A stretch of DNA of 15,476 nt from Christensenella sp. UBA1750 (GCA_002315655.1 DCHO01000056.1:6097-21572), one strand, 5' to 3'. Shown: positions 1-6,924, numbered from the stretch's first letter. Numbers and translations: made by a program. The notes: generated by a model not told the origin, from the sequence alone.

Positions 1-1526
1 TCCCCGTGCCCCATGCCGTCGGAGAGCGCCAGCAGCAGCCTGTCCTCCGGCAGCTCCATAGAGGTGAAGGTGTCGCCGTTTTCTCCCCGAATCGCCCGCG
101 AAGCCGCGCCCACGGCACAGCGGATGGGCGCTTCCTCCGAAAAGCGCAGGCAGCAGCAGCCGTTTTCGGGGCACAACCCGGCGGGAATCAGCCGCATGGG
201 GCGATCCAGTGCCCGGGAGACAAGGCGCGGCAGTTCCCGGGCGCACAGCCCGTCCTTTGTGCGGCAGAGCACCGTGACCTTTGCGGAAATGCGCCCTTTG
301 CGCTGCTCCACCGCGACCGTTTCCGTCACCACGCCCGCCTTTTCCAGCACCTGCCTTATGCTCTGTGCAAGGTCGATGCGCATTTCCGGCGGCTGCTCCA
401 ACTCGCCCGCCACGGTGCACAGGGCTTGTCCCAATGCGGCATACTGCCCCGCCAGCTCCCCGCCCGCGTGGCTCATGCGGCGGTAAAGTCCCCCGAAGCC
501 GCGCAGCCTGTCCGCCGTCTCCCGCACGGCATCCGGCAGGGGATACGGCACACAATCCCGGTTCAGTGCCCGGGAGATTGCGTCACGCCCACGGGCATCC
601 AACAGGAAAAAGGCGAGGAGCGCGGCGGCAAGCTCGATGCCGTGGGAGAGCATGAGCAGCGTCTTGTCAAAGGCAACGGAGAGAAGCGCTGCGGCAAAGG
701 CGGCGGGCAGCACCCACAGGCGGCGTTTCGTCACGGGCAGCCCACACAGCAGCCCAAGCAGAGGAAACACCGGCAGCAACGTGGGGTCATTGGGCAGCGT
801 CACCGCCGGGAGAAGCCCGCAGATGACCCCGCACAGCGCACCCTTGCCCGCCCCGCCGTAAAAGCCCACCGTGACACAGCAGAACAGCAGCCCAGCCAGC
901 ACCGGCGACACGCCAAGCAGCCGCAGGCTCCGCAGTCCCGACAGCGCCGAGGCCAGCAGCAGCACGCCACCCGTCAGCTCCTCCGGGCACAGGTATTTTC
1001 GCGCCCGAAAGCGCACGGAAAGTCCCTCCGCATACAGCGGGGCGAGCAACAGTACAGCTATAGCCGAAAAAAGAGCCAGCAACCCGTCATATAGGCTTTC
1101 CGCCCGAAGCAGCGGCAGGACAAGCTGCAAAATCCCCGCCGTCACAAGGCACAACAGGGCATTGGGGCGGATTTTGAAGCACCTCAGCCCCTCCAAAGTC
1201 ACCGTCATGACCACGCAGATGAGCAGCCCCGCGCCGTCCAGCATCAGCAGTGTGCCGGATATGCACCCTATGGCGGCGGCCAGGCGATGCTTCTCCTTCA
1301 TCTGCGAAGCGCACAGAAACGCCGGCGCAAAGGGGCACAGCCCGCCCGTCACCATGCCGTGAGAGAGCACCGCCCCAAGCAGGAACACGGGAAGCCCCCG
1401 TAGCGCCTTCTGCAGCCACGGATGCCCGCACAGCGCAAGCACCGTTTCGACCCATTCCTCAAAAAAGCCGTGCCTTTCCCCAATGCGGCTCCACACCTGC
1501 GTTTTCCGCACCGTCTTTTGTACCAT
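1..1526 (-). CDS. spoIIE: Stage II sporulation protein E (SpoIIE), C-terminus cut by window edge
   Basis: SpoIIE is the membrane-bound PP2C-type serine phosphatase that dephosphorylates SpoIIAA to activate sigmaF in the forespore and also acts at the polar septum. Reading leftwards from 1526, the frame is open for 508 codons. The N-terminal half is rich in hydrophobic segments (residues about 40-330), followed by a soluble linker. The last residues visible are LSDGMGHG (about 501-508), which is the first metal-binding motif of the PP2C domain, with Asp503 the expected metal ligand. The rest of the catalytic domain lies outside the window. The ATG at 1526-1524 is preceded by GGGAGGGAA at a good distance. 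In Bacillus subtilis the equivalent Asp is near residue 610, so the region before the phosphatase domain is about 100 residues shorter here. Long open frames on the other strand are shadows. No convincing spoIIE promoter was found; TGTCGTT at 1590-1596 is only a weak match to a Spo0A box. Confidence 0.93.
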   Translation of the reverse strand, partial: MVQKTVRKTQVWSRIGERHGFFEEWVETVLALCGHPWLQKALRGLPVFLLGAVLSHGMVTGGLCPFAPAFLCASQMKEKHRLAAAIGCISGTLLMLDGAGLLICVVMTVTLEGLRCFKIRPNALLCLVTAGILQLVLPLLRAESLYDGLLALFSAIAVLLLAPLYAEGLSVRFRARKYLCPEELTGGVLLLASALSGLRSLRLLGVSPVLAGLLFCCVTVGFYGGAGKGALCGVICGLLPAVTLPNDPTLLPVFPLLGLLCGLPVTKRRLWVLPAAFAAALLSVAFDKTLLMLSHGIELAAALLAFFLLDARGRDAISRALNRDCVPYPLPDAVRETADRLRGFGGLYRRMSHAGGELAGQYAALGQALCTVAGELEQPPEMRIDLAQSIRQVLEKAGVVTETVAVEQRKGRISAKVTVLCRTKDGLCARELPRLVSRALDRPMRLIPAGLCPENGCCCLRFSEEAPIRCAVGAASRAIRGENGDTFTSMELPEDRLLLALSDGMGHG

Positions 1527-1574
1527 ATTCTTCCCTCCCCAAGCGCAATTCCCAACATTTTCAGTGTATTTTGA

Positions 1575-1588
1575 AAATCGTGCGATTT
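1575..1588. repeat. Perfect palindrome in the spoIIE leader
   Basis: AAATCG-TG-CGATTT is a perfect inverted repeat about 50 bp upstream of the spoIIE start. A second short hairpin, TCGT-TCGG-ACGA, lies at 1592-1603. Either could be a protein-binding site or a leader structure for spoIIE. No function is established. Confidence 0.4.
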
Positions 1589-1748
1589 CTGTCGTTCGGA
1601 CGATGAAAGAATCCCTGATTTAAGCCAAACTTTATGTAGGGTTTTTGTAAAAAATATGTTTTTGTGTTTTGCGTCCTTTTGCGGAAACGGGCAAAAACGC
1701 ACGGTTTTTCGATTCCGGCAAAAATGTTTGTAAAAGTTTTATTTTTCA

Positions 1749-1778
1749 TTGACAGACGCGCCGAAATATGCTTAAATA
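1749..1778 (+). promoter_or_regulatory. Candidate sigmaA promoter for the HTH-cupin regulator
   Basis: TTGACA at 1749-1754 is a consensus -35 box. TTAAAT (17-bp spacer, 1772-1777) or TAAATA (18-bp spacer, 1773-1778) can serve as -10. Transcription would start near 1785, leaving a leader of about 160 nt that contains the CTAAAC/GTTTAG palindromes. Confidence 0.55.
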
Positions 1779-1791
1779 ATCATGCTTTTCT

Positions 1792-1808
1792 GTTTAGTTT
1801 CCCTAAAC
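1792..1808. promoter_or_regulatory. Candidate operator 1 (GTTTAG-N5-CTAAAC)
   Basis: GTTTAG at 1792-1797 and CTAAAC at 1803-1808 form a perfect 6-bp inverted repeat with a 5-bp spacer, just downstream of the predicted promoter. A 17-bp dyad of this size suits a dimeric XRE-type regulator. The binding protein is inferred to be the adjacent HTH-cupin protein. Confidence 0.5.
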
Positions 1809-1892
1809 TCAAAATCAAGAAATACTGCTTTTCACGGAATACCGTTCACTCATTCTAAACTTCACTTTTACTGTTTATGCAGGTTAAAGAAA

Positions 1893-1909
1893 CTAAACTT
1901 ACGGTTTAG
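1893..1909. promoter_or_regulatory. Candidate operator 2 (CTAAAC-N5-GTTTAG)
   Basis: CTAAAC at 1893-1898 and GTTTAG at 1904-1909 form a second perfect dyad with the same 5-bp spacer but the opposite order of arms from the site at 1792. It ends about 20 bp before the GGAGG ribosome site at 1929-1933. A further CTAAAC occurs at 1855-1860, with a degenerate GTTTAT at 1873-1878. Repetition of one hexamer across this short region points to autoregulation. Confidence 0.5.
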
Positions 1910-1945
1910 AAATTCTTTTCCTTCATTCGGAGGCGAATCTTTTTC

Positions 1946-2485
1946 ATGGAATTAGGCGAAAAAATCAAGCAATTACGGCTGCAGCACGGGCTGACGCAGG
2001 AGGAGCTGGCGCTTCGGTGCGATCTTTCCAAGGGCTTTATCTCCCAGTTGGAGCGCGACCTGACCTCTCCCTCCATCGCCACGCTGATGGACATTCTGGA
2101 ATGTCTGGGCACCGATCTTCGCCGGTTCTTTGCGGAGCCGGAGGAGGAAAAGATCATCTTCGGAGACGCCGACATTTTTGATTCCCACGACGAGGAAAAG
2201 GGCATCGACATCTCCTGGCTCATCCCCAACGCGCAGAAAAACGAGATGGAGCCGATCTTAATCACCCTGTCCCCTGGCGGAGAGACCACGGAGGAGAGCC
2301 CCCATTCCGGCGAGGAATTCGGTTACTGTCTGGCCGGGCAGGTCACGGTGCTCCTGGGGCACAAGCGGCACAAGTGCAAAAAGGGCGAGAGCTTCTGCTT
2401 CAAGCCCACCGCCCCGCACAAGCTCATCAACGCCGGCAAGGTTCCAGCCAAGGTACTTTGGGTCTCAACGCCCCCTTCATTTTAA
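1946..2485 (+). CDS. HTH-XRE/cupin transcriptional regulator, probable controller of the pot operon
   Basis: This 179-residue protein joins an XRE-type helix-turn-helix (residues about 5-62, with LTQEELALRCDLSKGFISQLE as the core helices) to a C-terminal cupin_2 barrel (about 108-175; HSGEEFGYCLAG and KPTAPHKLIN are typical beta-barrel stretches). The architecture matches PuuR-like regulators, which sense small molecules through the cupin. It lies directly upstream of potABCD on the same strand, a common arrangement in Firmicutes, so polyamine-responsive control of the importer is the likely role. The start has GGAGG 12 nt upstream, slightly long. The dyads at 1792 and 1893 are candidate operators. 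The ligand and the sign of regulation cannot be read from the sequence. Confidence 0.88.
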   Translation: MELGEKIKQLRLQHGLTQEELALRCDLSKGFISQLERDLTSPSIATLMDILECLGTDLRRFFAEPEEEKIIFGDADIFDSHDEEKGIDISWLIPNAQKNEMEPILITLSPGGETTEESPHSGEEFGYCLAGQVTVLLGHKRHKCKKGESFCFKPTAPHKLINAGKVPAKVLWVSTPPSF

Positions 2486-2619
2486 TTGCGCACCGTAACT
2501 CCCCTTCGGGAAGTTCCGGTGTTCCGGGCGGCTTATACCTTATGAACCGTCCACTGGACGCTTCATAAGGAAACGCTCGCCCTACAGGTGCCCTTGCGGG
2601 TACCCTCCATAATTCGCAC
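2483..2619. repeat. Hairpin-rich block flanked by near-identical direct repeats
   Basis: The gap between the regulator and potA is bounded by TAATTGCGCAC (2483-2493, overlapping the regulator stop codon) and TAATTCGCAC (2610-2619), which differ by one base. Between them lie three stem-loops. The first pairs AACT/AGTT and CCC/GGG at 2497-2515. The second is the strong hairpin at 2538-2570. The third pairs GGTGCCC with GGGTACC at 2587-2604. No T-run follows any of them, so none is a standard intrinsic terminator. The layout resembles a small non-autonomous repeat inserted with target duplication. A structured potA leader is the alternative. Confidence 0.5.
2538..2570. other. 33-nt stem-loop between regulator and potA
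   Basis: CCTTATGAA (2538-2546) pairs perfectly with TTCATAAGG (2562-2570). After a single C/C mismatch, CGTCC (2548-2552) pairs with GGACG (2556-2560) around an ACT loop. This is a nearly continuous 15-step stem. It could limit read-through, protect the potA mRNA 5' side, or be the core of a mobile repeat. Confidence 0.6.
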
Positions 2620-2647
2620 ATCAATCCCAATCACGGAGGACAGCCCC

Positions 2648-3727
2648 ATGTCTGTTGTGGAAAGCGAACATCTGATTGACCTTGTGGATTTATCCAAATC
2701 CTACGACGGCGGCGAGACCGGCGCACTGAAAAACCTCAATTTATATATCCGCAAAAAGGAATTTGTGACGCTGCTGGGGCCCTCCGGCTGCGGCAAAACC
2801 ACGACCCTGCGCCTGATTGCGGGCTTTGAGACCCCCACCACGGGCAAGGTCTTTTTTGACGGCGTGGATGTGACGGACGTGCCGCCCCACAAGCGGCGGG
2901 TCAACACGGTGTTCCAGAAATATGCGCTGTTCACCCACTTAAACGTTTATGAGAACATTGCCTTCGGTCTGCGGCTCAAAAAGGAGCCGCAAAACAAGGT
3001 GGACGCCAAGGTCAAACAGATGCTGCATCTTGTAGGTCTTAACGGCTTTGAAAAGCGCAGGGTGGACACCTTATCCGGCGGCCAGCAGCAGCGCGTTGCC
3101 ATCGCCCGCGCCTTGGCCAACGAGCCGGAGGTTCTGCTGCTGGACGAGCCGCTGGGTGCGCTGGACTTGAAGCTCCGTAAGGAAATGCAGGTGGAGCTTA
3201 AAAAAATGCAGCAGGAATTGGGCATCACCTTCCTCTACGTCACCCACGATCAGGAGGAGGCCTTAACCATGTCCGACACCATCGTGGTGATGAAGGACGG
3301 TCTTGTGCAGCAGATCGGCACGCCGACGGACATTTACAACGAGCCGAAAAACGCCTTTGTGGCAGCCTTTATCGGGGAAAGCAACATCCTGCGCGGCACC
3401 ATGCTCAAAGATGAACTGGTCAACTTTGACGGGCACGATTTTGTGTGCGTGGACAAGGGCTTTGGCGAAAACAAGCCCGTGGACGTGGTCATTCGCCCGG
3501 AGGATCTGAAGGTCTCAGAGCCGGCAGACGGGCAGATCACAGGAGTCGTTCAGTCCGTGGTCTTCAAGGGCGTGCACTATGAAATGATGATTGCCTCGAA
3601 TGGCTTTGTATGGAAGGTTCACTCCACTCTCTGCCGCGAGGTGGGCGACACCGTGGGGCTTTCCGTCATTCCCTTTGACATTCACATCATGAAGCCCACC
3701 TTGAACGAGACCCCGAAGGAGGCGTAA
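2648..3727 (+). CDS. potA: Spermidine/putrescine ABC importer, ATPase subunit PotA
   Basis: This 359-residue cytoplasmic ATPase powers polyamine uptake with PotB, PotC and PotD. Visible motifs are Walker A GPSGCGKT (44-51), Q-loop Gln90, signature LSGGQ (142-146), Walker B LLLDEP (163-168) and switch His200 in YVTHDQ. The C-terminal third (about 240-359) fits the regulatory TOBE-type domain of this family. The chosen ATG at 2648 has GGAGG at 2635-2639, 8 nt upstream. An in-frame ATG at 2588 falls inside the hairpin block, lacks a ribosome site and would add non-family residues. The stop is 4 nt before potB. Length is normal for PotA. Confidence 0.96.
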   Translation: MSVVESEHLIDLVDLSKSYDGGETGALKNLNLYIRKKEFVTLLGPSGCGKTTTLRLIAGFETPTTGKVFFDGVDVTDVPPHKRRVNTVFQKYALFTHLNVYENIAFGLRLKKEPQNKVDAKVKQMLHLVGLNGFEKRRVDTLSGGQQQRVAIARALANEPEVLLLDEPLGALDLKLRKEMQVELKKMQQELGITFLYVTHDQEEALTMSDTIVVMKDGLVQQIGTPTDIYNEPKNAFVAAFIGESNILRGTMLKDELVNFDGHDFVCVDKGFGENKPVDVVIRPEDLKVSEPADGQITGVVQSVVFKGVHYEMMIASNGFVWKVHSTLCREVGDTVGLSVIPFDIHIMKPTLNETPKEA

Positions 3728-3731
3728 GACA

Positions 3732-4565
3732 ATGCACCGTTCGCAGAAATCCGCCTCCCTCCCTTTCATCGTGTGGATGGTGCTTTTCACCATCGTGCCC
3801 ATTATCTTGGTTATCGTCTATGCCCTGCAAAACGGCGGCGGCGATTTCACCCTGCAGAATTTCGTGGATTTTGCCGACCCCATTTACATCAATGTGCTGC
3901 TGCGCTCCATCGGCATTGCGCTGCTGTGCACGGCGGTGTGCCTGCTCATCGGTTATCCCACGGCGTACTTTCTCACGCACAAGGGGCTGGACAAAAAAGG
4001 CATCCTGATTCTGCTTTTCATCATTCCCATGTGGATGAACTTCCTCGTGCGCACCTACGCCTGGCTGACCTTATTGGAAAGCAACGGCCTCATCACCTCC
4101 ACGGTCAACGCCATCCGGCACTTATTCGGTGCACAGGATGATGTGCGCCTGCTGTATAACTACGGCGCGGTGCTCATGGGCATGGTTTATAACTATCTGC
4201 CGTTCATGATCCTTCCTCTTTATACCGCACTTGACAAAATGGATAAGAAGGTCATCGAGGCGGCGGAGGATTTGGGGGCGACGAAATTCCAGGTCTTTGT
4301 AAAGGTCGTGCTGCCGCTGTCGCTGCCCGGCATCGCCTCCGGCATCACCATGGTGTTCATGCCCGCCGTCACCACCTTCGTCATCTCCCGCCTGCTGGGC
4401 GGTGCGCAGTTCAAGCTCTTCGGCGATCTCATTGAACAGCAGTTCCTGTTCACCGGCGACTGGAACTTCGGCTCCGCCATGTCCCTTGTCATGATGGCGC
4501 TGCTGCTGATCTCTATGGGGCTTATGAACCGCTTCGGCGACCGGGAAGGGGGCGGCATCCTGTGA
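3732..4565 (+). CDS. potB: Spermidine/putrescine ABC importer, permease PotB
   Basis: This 277-residue inner-membrane permease has about six transmembrane segments; the clearest are at residues about 11-32, 58-80, 89-107 and 145-165. The EAA loop that docks on the ATPase is seen as EAAEDLGATKFQVFVKVVLP from residue 176. It forms the translocation pore with PotC. The ribosome site GGAGG (3718-3722) lies inside the end of potA, and the stop codon overlaps the potC start as GTGA (4562-4565), so translation is probably coupled along the operon. Family assignment within the PotB/PotH group rests on EAA-loop similarity and on context. Confidence 0.95.
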   Translation: MHRSQKSASLPFIVWMVLFTIVPIILVIVYALQNGGGDFTLQNFVDFADPIYINVLLRSIGIALLCTAVCLLIGYPTAYFLTHKGLDKKGILILLFIIPMWMNFLVRTYAWLTLLESNGLITSTVNAIRHLFGAQDDVRLLYNYGAVLMGMVYNYLPFMILPLYTALDKMDKKVIEAAEDLGATKFQVFVKVVLPLSLPGIASGITMVFMPAVTTFVISRLLGGAQFKLFGDLIEQQFLFTGDWNFGSAMSLVMMALLLISMGLMNRFGDREGGGIL

Positions 4566-5380
4566 AAAACGCAAAAAAAGAGCGCAATGTGTTTGCGCGC
4601 ATCTATCTTGCACTGGTGCTGCTGTTCCTCTATCTGCCCATTTTGACCCTTACCGTCTTTTCCTTCAATGCCTCCAAGTCCCGCGCCGTGTGGGGCGGCT
4701 TCTCCTTAAAGTGGTACATTTCCCTCTTTGAGGACACCGACATTCTGCAGGCACTGTATGTGACCTTAGGCGTGGCCATTCTCTCCGCCATCATTTCCAC
4801 CGTCATCGGCACCTTGGGCGCCATCGGCTTTTCCTCCATGAACCGGGGGCAGAAGGCACTTTGGCTCAACGTGGCAAACCTCAATATGCTGACCCCCGAC
4901 ATCGTGACCGGCGTGTCGCTTATGATTCTTTTCATCTTCTGCAAGCTGAATTTGGGCTTTTTCACCATGCTGTTGGCGCACGTTTCCTTCAACATCCCTT
5001 ACGTCATGTTCTCCGTGCTGCCCAAGCTCAAGCAGATGAACGCCCACGCCTACGAAGCCGCGATGGACTTAGGTGCCAGCCCCGCACAGGCGCTTGTCAA
5101 GATCGTGATCCCCGAAATCATGCCCGGCATCATTTCCGGCGCGATCTTAGCCTTCACGCTTTCCCTTGACGATTTTGTCATTTCCTTCTTCACCACCTCA
5201 GAGGTGCAGAACCTCTCCACCCTCATCTACTCCATGGCAAAGCTGGGCATCAACCCCACCATCAACGCCCTGTCCACCTTAATGTTCATCGCAGTGCTCT
5301 CCCTGCTGCTTGTTTTGAACCGCCGCTCCGCGCTGGTTGAACGCAAGAAACCCCAACACCATCACCACACTACCGCCTGA
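4562..5380 (+). CDS. potC: Spermidine/putrescine ABC importer, permease PotC
   Basis: This is the second permease subunit, 272 residues, starting at GTG and overlapping the potB stop by 4 nt. The N-terminal membrane segment (about 14-35) is followed by FSFNASKS, typical of PotC-type permeases. The EAA loop reads YEAAMDLGASPAQALVKIVI from residue 164, followed by the LSLDDFVISFF segment characteristic of PotC/PotI. It partners PotB and contacts PotA. The extreme C-terminus carries four consecutive histidines (QHHHHTTA), a tail that the family does not require and that may be incidental. The potD ribosome site starts immediately after the stop. Confidence 0.95.
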   Translation: MKNAKKERNVFARIYLALVLLFLYLPILTLTVFSFNASKSRAVWGGFSLKWYISLFEDTDILQALYVTLGVAILSAIISTVIGTLGAIGFSSMNRGQKALWLNVANLNMLTPDIVTGVSLMILFIFCKLNLGFFTMLLAHVSFNIPYVMFSVLPKLKQMNAHAYEAAMDLGASPAQALVKIVIPEIMPGIISGAILAFTLSLDDFVISFFTTSEVQNLSTLIYSMAKLGINPTINALSTLMFIAVLSLLLVLNRRSALVERKKPQHHHHTTA

Positions 5381-5394
5381 AAGGAAATAAACCC

Positions 5395-6435
5395 ATGAAA
5401 AAGCTGTCCCTGCTGCTTGTCTTCGTTCTGCTGATCGTCACGCTCTCCGGCTGCGGCGCAACGGCAAAGGAGTCCATCACGGTCTACAACTGGGAGGACT
5501 ACATTGACCCCGCCGCCCTTGAACTCTTCACCGAGGAGACCGGCATCGAGGTCAAGTATGTGCGCTTCACCACCAACGAGGAAATGTATATCAAGCTGGA
5601 AAAGGGCGGCACAGCCTACGATGTGGCCTTTCCTTCCGATTATCTTATTGAGCGCATGATCGCCAACGATATGCTCATGCCGCTGGACAAGGAAGCCCTG
5701 CCGAATTTCCGGTACATAACAAGCTGGATGCAGGACCCCGACTACGACCCAAACTCCGCCTACTCTGCCGCCTATATGTGGGGCACGGTTGGCATTCTCT
5801 ACAACACCAAGATGGTCTCTGAACCCATCACCTCCTGGGGTGCCATGTGGGACACGCAGTATGAGCGCAATGTGCTCATGATGGACTCCGTGCGCGACTC
5901 GCTGGGCGTGACGCTGTGCTACTTGGGCTACGACCTAAACACCCGCTCCCAGTCCGAACTGGAAGCCGCCCGCGATAAGCTCATCGAGCAGCGGGAAAGC
6001 GGCGTGCTTCTTGCCTACGGCGTGGACGAGATCAAAGACAAAATGGTGGCGGGTGAAGCCGCCATGGGTCTGGTCTGGTCGGGCGACGCGGTCAATTCCA
6101 TCAAGCTCAACCCCGATCTGGCATACGTTGTGCCCGATGAAGGCTCCAACGTCTGGCTGGACGGTATGGTCATTCCCAAAACCTGCAAAAACTACGACGG
6201 AGCCATGCAGTTCATCAACTTCATGCTGCGTTCCGACATTGCCGCCATGAACAGTCAGTATATCGGCTATTCCACCCCCAACGACGGCGCACTGGAATAC
6301 CTGCCCGAGGAAATGACCTCCGACCCCAACTTCAATCCCCCCGAGGACGTGATCGCCCGCTGCACCTTCTTCCACGACGTTGCGGACGTGCTGGATGTGT
6401 ATAACCGCATCTGGCTGGAGGTCACGGCTAACTAA
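5395..6435 (+). CDS. potD: Spermidine/putrescine-binding lipoprotein PotD
   Basis: This is the 346-residue extracellular substrate-binding protein of the importer. A signal peptide (residues 1-19) ends in the lipobox LSGC with Cys20 as the lipidation site, as expected for a Gram-positive binding protein tethered to the membrane. The mature N-terminus has VYNWEDYIDPAAL, a hallmark of PotD/PotF. Other family blocks are PSDYLIERM, AYMWGTVGILYN and GLVWSGDAV, the last containing tryptophan and aspartate expected at the polyamine site. The ribosome site AAAGGA lies just after the potC stop. This is the last gene of the pot unit; tandem element copies carrying terminators follow. Whether it prefers spermidine or putrescine cannot be decided from sequence alone. 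Confidence 0.95.
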   Translation: MKKLSLLLVFVLLIVTLSGCGATAKESITVYNWEDYIDPAALELFTEETGIEVKYVRFTTNEEMYIKLEKGGTAYDVAFPSDYLIERMIANDMLMPLDKEALPNFRYITSWMQDPDYDPNSAYSAAYMWGTVGILYNTKMVSEPITSWGAMWDTQYERNVLMMDSVRDSLGVTLCYLGYDLNTRSQSELEAARDKLIEQRESGVLLAYGVDEIKDKMVAGEAAMGLVWSGDAVNSIKLNPDLAYVVPDEGSNVWLDGMVIPKTCKNYDGAMQFINFMLRSDIAAMNSQYIGYSTPNDGALEYLPEEMTSDPNFNPPEDVIARCTFFHDVADVLDVYNRIWLEVTAN

Positions 6436-6446
6436 ATTTATTTAAC

Positions 6447-6665
6447 GAAGACTGAAAACTGAATACTGAAAATTGAAGAATAAGAAACGGCAGCTGCCCC
6501 GCAAACACAAGGCTCCCCCGTTCCTTATTTTTCATTATTCTTTTTTCAGTCTTCAGTATTCATTCCTTCTTCTTCTCTCCCCCCGCCCGGATTCGTGCGG
6601 GACTTTTTGACATTTGAGACAAAAGGCATTTACAGGAACGAACCGATATACTGTAAAATAAAAAG
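6447..6665. repeat. Tandem element copy 1 (heptamer-arm hairpin, terminator, decayed promoter)
   Basis: The left arm (6451-6485) reads as five 7-bp units: ACTGAAA, ACTGAAT, ACTGAAA, ATTGAAG and AATAAGA, followed by AACGG. The right arm (6518-6566) is its imperfect inverted copy: CCGTTCC, then TTATTTT, TCATTAT, TCTTTTT, TCAGTCT, TCAGTAT and TCATTCC. The two arms pair in heptamer register around a short GC-rich tip. A terminator and a promoter-like segment (TTTACA, 12-bp spacer, TATACT at 6629-6652) follow. The whole unit is repeated directly downstream. Confidence 0.85.
6582..6609 (+). terminator. Intrinsic terminator after potD (copy 1)
   Basis: CCCGC (6582-6586) pairs with GCGGG (6597-6601). 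The stem continues past one C/T mismatch with CG/CG and closes on GATT. ACTTTTTG follows. The T-run is only five long and starts after AC, so this copy is weaker than the one in copy 2. Confidence 0.6.
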
Positions 6666-6802
6666 GAAGACCGAAAACTGAATACTGAAAATTGAAGAAT
6701 AAGAAACGACAGATGCCCCCGCAGGGTTGAAGGGGCGTCCCCCGTTCCTTATTCTTCATTATTCTTTTTTCAGTCTTCAGTATTCATTCCTTCTTCTCTC
6801 CC

Positions 6803-6831
6803 TCCGCCCGGATTCGTGCGGGTTTTTTTTT
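6803..6831 (+). terminator. Strong intrinsic terminator (copy 2)
   Basis: CCGC (6804-6807) pairs with GCGG (6818-6821), closed by a T·G pair at the base. The stem continues past one mismatch with CG/CG around GATT and is followed by nine T residues (6823-6831). It sits between the pot unit and the nfeD promoter and would insulate the two. Confidence 0.8.
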
Positions 6832-6872
6832 GACATTTGAACCTCAAATTGCGACATTTGAGACAAAAGGCA

Positions 6873-6901
6873 TTTACAGGAACGGAACGAACCGATATAC
6901 T
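6873..6901 (+). promoter_or_regulatory. sigmaA promoter of the nfeD-floA cluster
   Basis: TTTACA (6873-6878), a 17-bp spacer and TATACT (6896-6901) give a near-consensus promoter. Transcription would start about 6908, leaving a leader of about 17 nt that contains the GGAGG ribosome site. Upstream, CATTTGA (6834-6840), TCAAATT (6844-6850) and CATTTGA (6855-6861) form overlapping inverted and direct repeats that could be an operator. Confidence 0.75.
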
Positions 6902-6924
6902 GGTAACAAAAAGGAGGGAAAACC

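Larger units (their letters stand above)
6666..6913. repeat. Tandem element copy 2 (heptamer-arm hairpin, terminator, intact promoter)
   Basis: This is a near copy of 6447-6665, beginning GAAGACCGAAAACTG. The arms, the terminator stem and the TTTACAGGAAC to CGATATACTG segment are all conserved. It differs in its hairpin tip, where GATGCCCC (6712-6719) can pair with GGGGCGTC in copy 2 but is degenerate in copy 1. It has a 21-bp extra segment starting at the first GACATTTGA (6832-6840), and 5 extra bases (GGAAC) in the promoter spacer. Both length differences lie at short direct repeats, which suggests slippage or recombination. Confidence 0.85.

Noticed and set aside
6..1094. 362-codon plus-strand open frame at the left end
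   Set aside because: Its product is Gln/Arg/Pro-rich low-complexity sequence antisense to spoIIE. The minus-strand frame encodes recognisable SpoIIE with the DGMGHG motif and a good ribosome site.
2588..2647. Upstream in-frame ATG for potA
   Set aside because: It lies in the hairpin block with no ribosome site. The ATG at 2648 has GGAGG at ideal spacing and gives the usual PotA N-terminus.
2486..2647. Riboswitch upstream of potA
   Set aside because: Several hairpins are present, but I recognise no known aptamer core and there is no terminator or anti-terminator pair. An inserted repeat or plain leader is the better-supported reading.
6447..6913. CRISPR-like array
   Set aside because: There are repeated units, but only two copies of about 220-250 bp and no regular unique spacers. 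The short heptamers are contiguous rather than spaced.
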